This document shows, piece by piece, positions 12,623 through 16,795 of a stretch of DNA of 16,795 nt; position 1 is the stretch's first letter; each line of letters begins with the position of its first letter. Where the stretch lies: contig JAEWLQ010000101.1 in NCBI GenBank assembly GCA_023457495.1, positions 1-16,795 on the forward strand, read 5' to 3'. Under the pieces are notes generated by a model. That model worked only from the letters and a program-made list of their open reading frames with translations. It had not been told where the DNA came from and made no database searches. A program made the position numbers and the translations under genes. Source of the stretch: Pseudomonadota bacterium. Lineage in GTDB: Bacteria; Pseudomonadota; Gammaproteobacteria; Steroidobacterales; Steroidobacteraceae.

Positions 12623-13999
12623 TCAGGTGAGGTCCGGCGTCCGCGCGTTGTCGCCCGACGCGCGCAGGCGCCGGCCGTGGATGACGCCCCAGCCGAGGCC
12701 CAGGATCGCGGCCACCAGCGATCCCAACAGCACACCGAGCTTCGCCGCGCTGAGCAGCGCCGGGTCGGCGAACGCGAGCATGGCGATGAAGATGGACATC
12801 GTGAAGCCGATGCCCGCCAGCAGGCCGACCAGCCACATTCCGCCCCAGGTCACGCCGGGCGGCAGCCGGCACAGGCCCGAGCGTACGGCGAGCCAGCTCA
12901 CGCTGATGACGCCCAGCGGTTTGCCCACCACCAGCGCCAGCGCCACACCTCCGAGGACCCAATGCGCGCCGCCGGTAGATAGGTCGACGCCGCCGAGGCT
13001 GACACCGGCATTGGCCAGCGCGAACAGCGGCATGATCCCGAAGGCCACCCAGGAATGCAGCGCCATCTGCACGCGGGTCACGGGGGGAATCAGCTCGCGC
13101 TGCGCGCGACGCAGCTCACGCAGGGAGGGCGCGTGGTGGTGCGCGTCGACCGCGTCATCCCGCCCGAACACGTCATTGACGATGCGCCGTACCGCATCCA
13201 TTGGCCGTTCGCGCATCCGGGTCGATACGACCGGAGTCATCAAGCCCAGCACGACGCCCGAGAGCGTCGGGTGCGCGCCGGACTGGAGCAACCCTATCCA
13301 CACGATCGCGCCCGGGACCACGTACGCATACGCCGATCCCACGCCTATCTTCTGCAGCCCCAGGACCATCAGCAGCCCCAGCACCATGATCGCGAAGCCT
13401 GTGTAGTCGAGACCGCCCGAATAGAAAAACGCGATGATCAGCACGGCGATGATGTCGTCGATGATGGCGAGCGCCAGCAGGAGCACTCTCACGTTCCCGG
13501 GAATGCTCCGGCCCAGCAGTGCCAGCACACCCACGGCGAATGCGATGTCGGTCGCCGTGGGCACGGCCCAGCCGCTCTGCCGGGCTGGATCGCCGTTCAG
13601 CGCGAGATAGATGAGGGCGGGGACGATGACGCCGCCGGCCGCGGCCAGCACCGGCAATCCCGCCTGGCGCAGGTCGGACAACGCCCCTTCATGGATCTCG
13701 CGGCGGATCTCCATCCCGACGACCAGGAAGAAGATCGTCATCAGGACATCGTTGATCAGGAAATGAAGCGACTCGGAGAACTCGAAAGGGCCGAGGCCGA
13801 TCGTGAAGGTCGTAAGCCAGAGCGCGTCGTAGCTGGGGGCCAGCGGCGAATTCGCCCACACCAGCGCCGCCACGGCGGCGATCAACAACACGATGCCGCT
13901 GAAGGCCTCGATGCGCAGGAAACGTTCGAGAGTCGCGAACGCGCGCTCTGCCAGTAGCTGGGCTTGCGGCAGATCCTGCCGCGGAATTTGTGGACTCAC
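12623..13999 (-). CDS. nhaA: Na+/H+ antiporter NhaA
   Basis: A 458-residue inner-membrane antiporter with the NhaA fold's landmark motifs: FLINDVLMTIFFLVVGMEI (80-98), GWAVPTATDIAFAVGVLALLG (143-163) and LLALAIIDDIIAVLI (174-188). The ion-binding pair Asp181-Asp182 and Asp151 match E. coli D163-D164 and D133 at a constant offset of 18. A hydrophilic loop with a His-Arg-rich segment (DDAVDAHHHAPSLRELRRAQ) lies between the transmembrane halves. It exports Na+ or Li+ in exchange for protons, supporting pH and salt homeostasis. I prefer the GTG at 13999 (GGGAG 11 bases upstream, short N-terminus before the first helix). The frame is open to 14140, but that extension is Arg-rich and atypical. A 15-bp palindrome lies about 80 bp upstream. 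Confidence 0.93.
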   Translation of the reverse strand: MSPQIPRQDLPQAQLLAERAFATLERFLRIEAFSGIVLLIAAVAALVWANSPLAPSYDALWLTTFTIGLGPFEFSESLHFLINDVLMTIFFLVVGMEIRREIHEGALSDLRQAGLPVLAAAGGVIVPALIYLALNGDPARQSGWAVPTATDIAFAVGVLALLGRSIPGNVRVLLLALAIIDDIIAVLIIAFFYSGGLDYTGFAIMVLGLLMVLGLQKIGVGSAYAYVVPGAIVWIGLLQSGAHPTLSGVVLGLMTPVVSTRMRERPMDAVRRIVNDVFGRDDAVDAHHHAPSLRELRRAQRELIPPVTRVQMALHSWVAFGIMPLFALANAGVSLGGVDLSTGGAHWVLGGVALALVVGKPLGVISVSWLAVRSGLCRLPPGVTWGGMWLVGLLAGIGFTMSIFIAMLAFADPALLSAAKLGVLLGSLVAAILGLGWGVIHGRRLRASGDNARTPDLT

Positions 14000-14076
14000 G
14001 GACGCAGTGGCTCCCGCGCGGCGGCCCGACCAGCGCTTGAACCTGTCGCGCTGCCACGGGCAGCGGACACCCGGCG

Positions 14077-14091
14077 GGCATGTTACATGCC
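14077..14091. promoter_or_regulatory. 15-bp palindrome upstream of nhaA
   Basis: GGCATGTTACATGCC is a perfect palindrome with 7-bp arms and a one-base centre. It overlaps the final stop base of the membrane-protein gene and lies 78 bp before the nhaA start, in the only space where an nhaA promoter could sit. It is a candidate operator. It could also be a weak stem at the end of the upstream operon, although it has no U-tract. Confidence 0.45.
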
Positions 14092-14594
14092 TAGATGGAG
14101 TAGCGGTATCCCGCCGCCTGGGGCAGGGGCGGAACGTCACCGTGAGGCATTTCGTCGGCCTCGTCGTATTCGTTGCGCGGGTCGGCCGGCGTCCCGCGCG
14201 CGCTCACCAGGACGAACAGCGCCAGCACCCAGTGGAACGCGATCGGAATCGCGTGCTCCATGCCCTGGAGGGCGAGCCGCGTGGCCATCGCGGCGAAGTA
14301 CAGCAGCGCGAACACGCGCAGTCCCCGGGCGAGACGCGGATTCGCGCGCGCGAACCGGCCGGTCCGGATCCGCCGGTTCCAGGCGACCACCGACATGATC
14401 ATCAGGATCAGGATCTGCACGGGCAGCAGAACTGGATAGGGCAGCAGGCCCGAATACCACGCCTCCATCTCCGGCAGCCATGCGGGCGCGAGCAGCAGTA
14501 CTTCGAGTTGGCCGATCACGCGCGCAGCGAACAGCGCGATGCAGCTCCACAGCAGAACCGCCGCGCTCCGGCCGCGACTCGTGAGGCGCCTCAT
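14091..14594 (-). CDS. Hypothetical four-helix membrane protein
   Basis: I do not recognise this 167-residue protein. It has a basic N-terminus (MRRLTSRGRS), four hydrophobic segments (about 11-29, 50-72, 92-109, 116-131), a basic loop RRIRTGRFARANPRLAR (74-90), which by the positive-inside rule faces the cytoplasm, and a hydrophilic acidic tail (NEYDEADEMPHGD) ending in GYRYSI. TM1 continues with an arginine-containing segment (AARVIGQLEVLLL) that could be amphipathic. Its ATG overlaps the TGA of the FAD oxidase gene (ATGA), so the two are translationally coupled. By context it may be a membrane partner for the oxidase, for example an electron acceptor subunit or an anchor, but no heme or quinone motif is recognisable. 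It could equally be an unrelated passenger. Confidence 0.75.
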   Translation of the reverse strand: MRRLTSRGRSAAVLLWSCIALFAARVIGQLEVLLLAPAWLPEMEAWYSGLLPYPVLLPVQILILMIMSVVAWNRRIRTGRFARANPRLARGLRVFALLYFAAMATRLALQGMEHAIPIAFHWVLALFVLVSARGTPADPRNEYDEADEMPHGDVPPLPQAAGYRYSI

Positions 14595-16018
14595 GCAAGC
14601 AGTCCCGCGAGGTGCCGGTACCAGTCGCTCTGGAATACTCCCGCCGGATCCAGCGCGCGTTTGGCCGCGAGGAAAGGCGGCATGTTCGGATGCGCGGCGA
14701 GCACCTGCGATGCGCTCGCGAAGCGATGATAGGTGAGGAAGTAGCTGCCGCCGTAGCGCAGCGCGTGGTCGATGAGCCGGCTGAAATGCCCGGCCGCGCG
14801 CGCGATGCACGGCGCGTGATGATCGATGTGCAGGTTGAAGATCACGCAGGCCCAGCCGTGGCGCGCCCAGGGCAGCGCGGTCTCGCGTTCGGCCTCGATC
14901 AGCCGGATGGTTCCGTAGATGAAGTCCACGTCGTTCGTGCTGAAGTCGTGCCGCACGTCGTCCATGAAACGCGTGAGGTCGGCGCGCGGCACGTAGAGCT
15001 CGGTGATCATCTCGCTGCCGCGTACGGCCGCGCCGAGGCGATGATCGAGCGCGCCGTGATAGTCCTCCAGATATAAGTTCAGCTGGTGCGTGTCGCTCCA
15101 GTAGAGCTGGCCATGGGTCGCGAGGTAAAACTCGGTGAAGCGGCGAAACGCGGCGCGTTTGTCGCGATGGGCGAGCGTCAGTAGTTCGTTCCAGTCGCCC
15201 TGCGAAAGCCGGCGCTGGTTGTCGGGGATCGGCGCGTCGGGTGCGACGGGGCGGTAGCTCGACAAGACGCCCGTGCGCAGGAATTCGCGGCAGTCGGGCG
15301 CGGTCGCGAACTGGAAGTCGCCATACAGATGCCCGGTGGCGATGCGCTCGTCGAAGGCGTCGATGAGATCGTCGATGTCCAGGCGCGCGACGCAGCGTTC
15401 GACCTTAACCCGCGGCACGAGCCGCAGGGTCGCCGCCGTGACCACGCCAAACAACCCGTAGCCGCCGACCACGTGCCGGAACAGTTCGTCGTTTTCCGTG
15501 CGGCTGCAGCGCACGACGTCGCCCGAGGCCGTGACCACTTCGAGTCCTTCGAGATCGGCGACGAAAGGCTGGGCGGCAAGGCCGCGGCCGTGGATGTTCG
15601 CCGCGACGGCGCCGCCGATGGTCAGGCGGTCTGCGCCCGTCTGCTTCTGCCGGATGCCATACGCCGGGCCCGGGCCGCGCTGAAGCGCGAGGTAACCGCG
15701 GATGACGTCCGGCCAGGTGATGCCGGCCTCGACTTCCATGAGCGCGCGGTTGCGATCGAACCAGCGGACGCTCGAGAGCTGGCGCATGTCGAGCAGCGTG
15801 CCGCCCGACAGGAACTGCTGGCCGCCCATCGCGTGGCGGGCGCCGGCGATGGACAGCGGTTCGGCGCGCGAGCGCGCCTGCAACACCGCGTCGACCACGT
15901 GACCCAGGCGCCGGGGCTCGAGCACTTTCGCGACGGACGTGTGGTTGAGCGCCGAGTGGGTGTCGTTCACCCACTTCGGCTGGGCGCTCCTCCTGACCGC
16001 CTGCAGTTTCGCGTGCAT
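14591..16018 (-). CDS. FAD-binding (PCMH-type) oxidoreductase
   Basis: A 475-residue flavoprotein of the vanillyl-alcohol-oxidase superfamily, in the branch with sugar-lactone oxidases and DprE1-like enzymes. The N-terminal FAD domain shows LSIAGARHAMGGQQF (56-70), LLDMRQLSSVRW, VEAGITWPDVI (97-106), RLTIGGAVAANIHGRG (131-146) and VVGGYGLFGVVT (183-194). The substrate domain follows. The C-terminus has AAKRALDPAGVFQSDWY, the DP-G-F ending common to this group. His62 lies where some relatives attach FAD covalently; I cannot tell whether that applies here. No signal peptide is apparent. The substrate is unknown; a sugar, sugar lactone or polyprenyl-linked sugar is plausible. The ATG at 16018 gives a normal N-terminus. 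It is coupled to the downstream membrane-protein gene and divergent from an XRE-type regulator across a 19-bp palindrome. Confidence 0.88.
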   Translation of the reverse strand: MHAKLQAVRRSAQPKWVNDTHSALNHTSVAKVLEPRRLGHVVDAVLQARSRAEPLSIAGARHAMGGQQFLSGGTLLDMRQLSSVRWFDRNRALMEVEAGITWPDVIRGYLALQRGPGPAYGIRQKQTGADRLTIGGAVAANIHGRGLAAQPFVADLEGLEVVTASGDVVRCSRTENDELFRHVVGGYGLFGVVTAATLRLVPRVKVERCVARLDIDDLIDAFDERIATGHLYGDFQFATAPDCREFLRTGVLSSYRPVAPDAPIPDNQRRLSQGDWNELLTLAHRDKRAAFRRFTEFYLATHGQLYWSDTHQLNLYLEDYHGALDHRLGAAVRGSEMITELYVPRADLTRFMDDVRHDFSTNDVDFIYGTIRLIEAERETALPWARHGWACVIFNLHIDHHAPCIARAAGHFSRLIDHALRYGGSYFLTYHRFASASQVLAAHPNMPPFLAAKRALDPAGVFQSDWYRHLAGLLA

Positions 16019-16067
16019 GGAGCCGAAGCTCGCCCGGCCAGCGGCGTAAGGCAATACCCCGCGGATC

Positions 16068-16086
16068 GGTATCGGATTACGATACC
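16068..16086. promoter_or_regulatory. 19-bp palindromic operator between oxidase and XRE regulator
   Basis: GGTATCG-GATTA-CGATACC is a perfect 7-bp inverted repeat with a 5-nt spacer. It sits in the 108-bp divergent gap, 50 bp from the oxidase start and 41 bp from the regulator start. It is the natural candidate site for the adjacent HTH regulator. Confidence 0.65.
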
Positions 16087-16126
16087 CACGGTCCGGCTGC
16101 GGATCCGGCGGAGTGGAGCACAATCC

Positions 16127-16795
16127 ATGGGCATGGGAGAAACGGCGAGAATAATCCTGGCGCTCAAGCGCGGGCTGCGGTCGCGCGGCATCACCTACGC
16201 CATGCTGGCGAAGCGTATCTCGCTGAGCGAGCCTTCGATCAAGCGCATCCTGTCGCGCGGCAGTTTGAGCCTGCCGCGGCTCGAACGGATCTGCGAAGCC
16301 GCGGGCCTCTCGATGGAAGAGCTGGTGCGCCCCGTGCCCGCCACGTCGGCGGAGACCTCGAGCACGCTGACCGCCGCGCAGGAAAGCGCGCTGGCCGCCG
16401 ATCCGCAACTGCTCGCCTGCTTCTATCTATTGACCAACGGCCACACCACCCGCGAGGTGGCCAGCGAGCTCGGCGCCGACGAGCGCCTGCTGCGCCGCTG
16501 GCTGGTGAAGCTCGACAACCTGCATCTCGTCGAGCTGCGCGCGCGGCTCGGTGCGCGACTGCGCGTGCAGGCGCCGATCTCCTGGCGCGAGGACGGCCCG
16601 ATCCGCCGCACCTACGAGCAGCAGGTGCGCGAGGAGTTCATGCGCTCGGGATTTCACGCGACGGACGAGACGTTGCTGTTCCGCACGGCGGAGCTGTCCG
16701 AGGCCTCACGCCAGGTGCTGCAGCGCAAGCTCGCGCGGCTATCGGCCGATTTCAACGAACTCGCGGATCTCGACCGTCACCTGCCGCGGCGCGAG
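16127..16795 (+). CDS. XRE-type HTH transcriptional regulator, partial at window edge
   Basis: An open frame of 223 codons running off the window with no stop, so the C-terminus is missing. Residues 7-68 form an XRE/Cro-type HTH domain: LRSRGITYAMLAKRISLSEP, then SIKRILSRG as recognition helix, then LPRLERICEAAGLSMEELV. A linker follows, then a second helical region (ADPQLLACFYLLTNGHTTREVASELGADERLLRRWLVKLD, about 89-129) that looks like a second winged HTH, and an Arg/Glu-rich helical C-terminal part (ETLLFRTAELSEASRQVLQRKLARL). I chose the ATG at 16127 because GGAG lies eight bases upstream; a second ATG two codons later is less well placed. It probably controls the divergent FAD oxidase operon, and itself, through the palindrome at 16068-16086. 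The effector is unknown. Confidence 0.82.
   Translation, partial: MGMGETARIILALKRGLRSRGITYAMLAKRISLSEPSIKRILSRGSLSLPRLERICEAAGLSMEELVRPVPATSAETSSTLTAAQESALAADPQLLACFYLLTNGHTTREVASELGADERLLRRWLVKLDNLHLVELRARLGARLRVQAPISWREDGPIRRTYEQQVREEFMRSGFHATDETLLFRTAELSEASRQVLQRKLARLSADFNELADLDRHLPRRE

Noticed and set aside
13055..13957. Plus-strand open frame antisense to nhaA
   Set aside because: Its product is rich in His, Gln and Arg, typical of the complement of a hydrophobic membrane gene. NhaA on the minus strand accounts for the region.

Overview
The window is GC-rich, gene-dense Gram-negative chromosomal DNA. It carries lipoprotein lipoboxes, a Tat signal, an outer-membrane-type protein, MltA, NhaA and a beta-class GST. 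Together these point to a proteobacterium, most likely a gammaproteobacterium. A Steroidobacter/Nevskia-like lineage is a guess from the look of the genes and of the dispersed 43-bp repeat, not something the sequence proves. No tRNA, rRNA, CRISPR array, transposase or phage gene is visible, and no gene-free stretch exceeds about 300 bases.

Layout. 84-1456 (+) holds a translationally coupled pair of unknown function: a Cys-rich DUF1326 protein and a Met/Cys-rich DUF2182 membrane protein. 1613-2215 (+) is a secreted YfaZ-like protein. 2388-3547 is a divergent pair, beta-class glutathione transferase gstA (-) and an HxlR-family regulator (+), separated by two near-identical palindromic operators. 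3843-6753 (+) is a three-gene nitrate-type ABC importer (nrtA-nrtB-nrtD) with 4-nt gene overlaps, preceded by an excellent sigma-54 promoter. 6763-11014 (-) holds an oil-body-associated-type (DUF1264) exported protein, the lytic transglycosylase mltA and a lipoprotein form of oligopeptidase B. hutH (+) and nhaA (-) then converge with 3 nt between them. 14091-16018 (-) is a coupled pair, a four-helix membrane protein and an FAD-linked oxidase. It is divergent from an XRE-type regulator (16127 onward, cut by the window edge), with a perfect 19-bp palindrome in between.

The most unusual structure is a five-copy family of 43-bp repeats (2215, 2348, 3546, 3645, 8751). Two pairs are inverted around a hairpin, three copies begin inside the stop codon of a gene, and a fourth lies 7 bases past one. 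They look like REP/REPIN-type elements that would be mobilised from elsewhere. The copy at 8751 lies exactly where the mltA start should be, and that gene has no conventional in-frame start giving a normal signal peptide.

Themes: envelope upkeep (mltA, NhaA, YfaZ-like protein, lipoproteins), nitrogen acquisition under sigma-54 control, and electrophile/redox response (HxlR-GstA). No hallmark genes of a known defence or biosynthetic system are present. The best candidates for undescribed biology are the stop-codon-associated repeats, the DUF1326-DUF2182 pair and the XRE/FAD-oxidase/membrane-protein locus.
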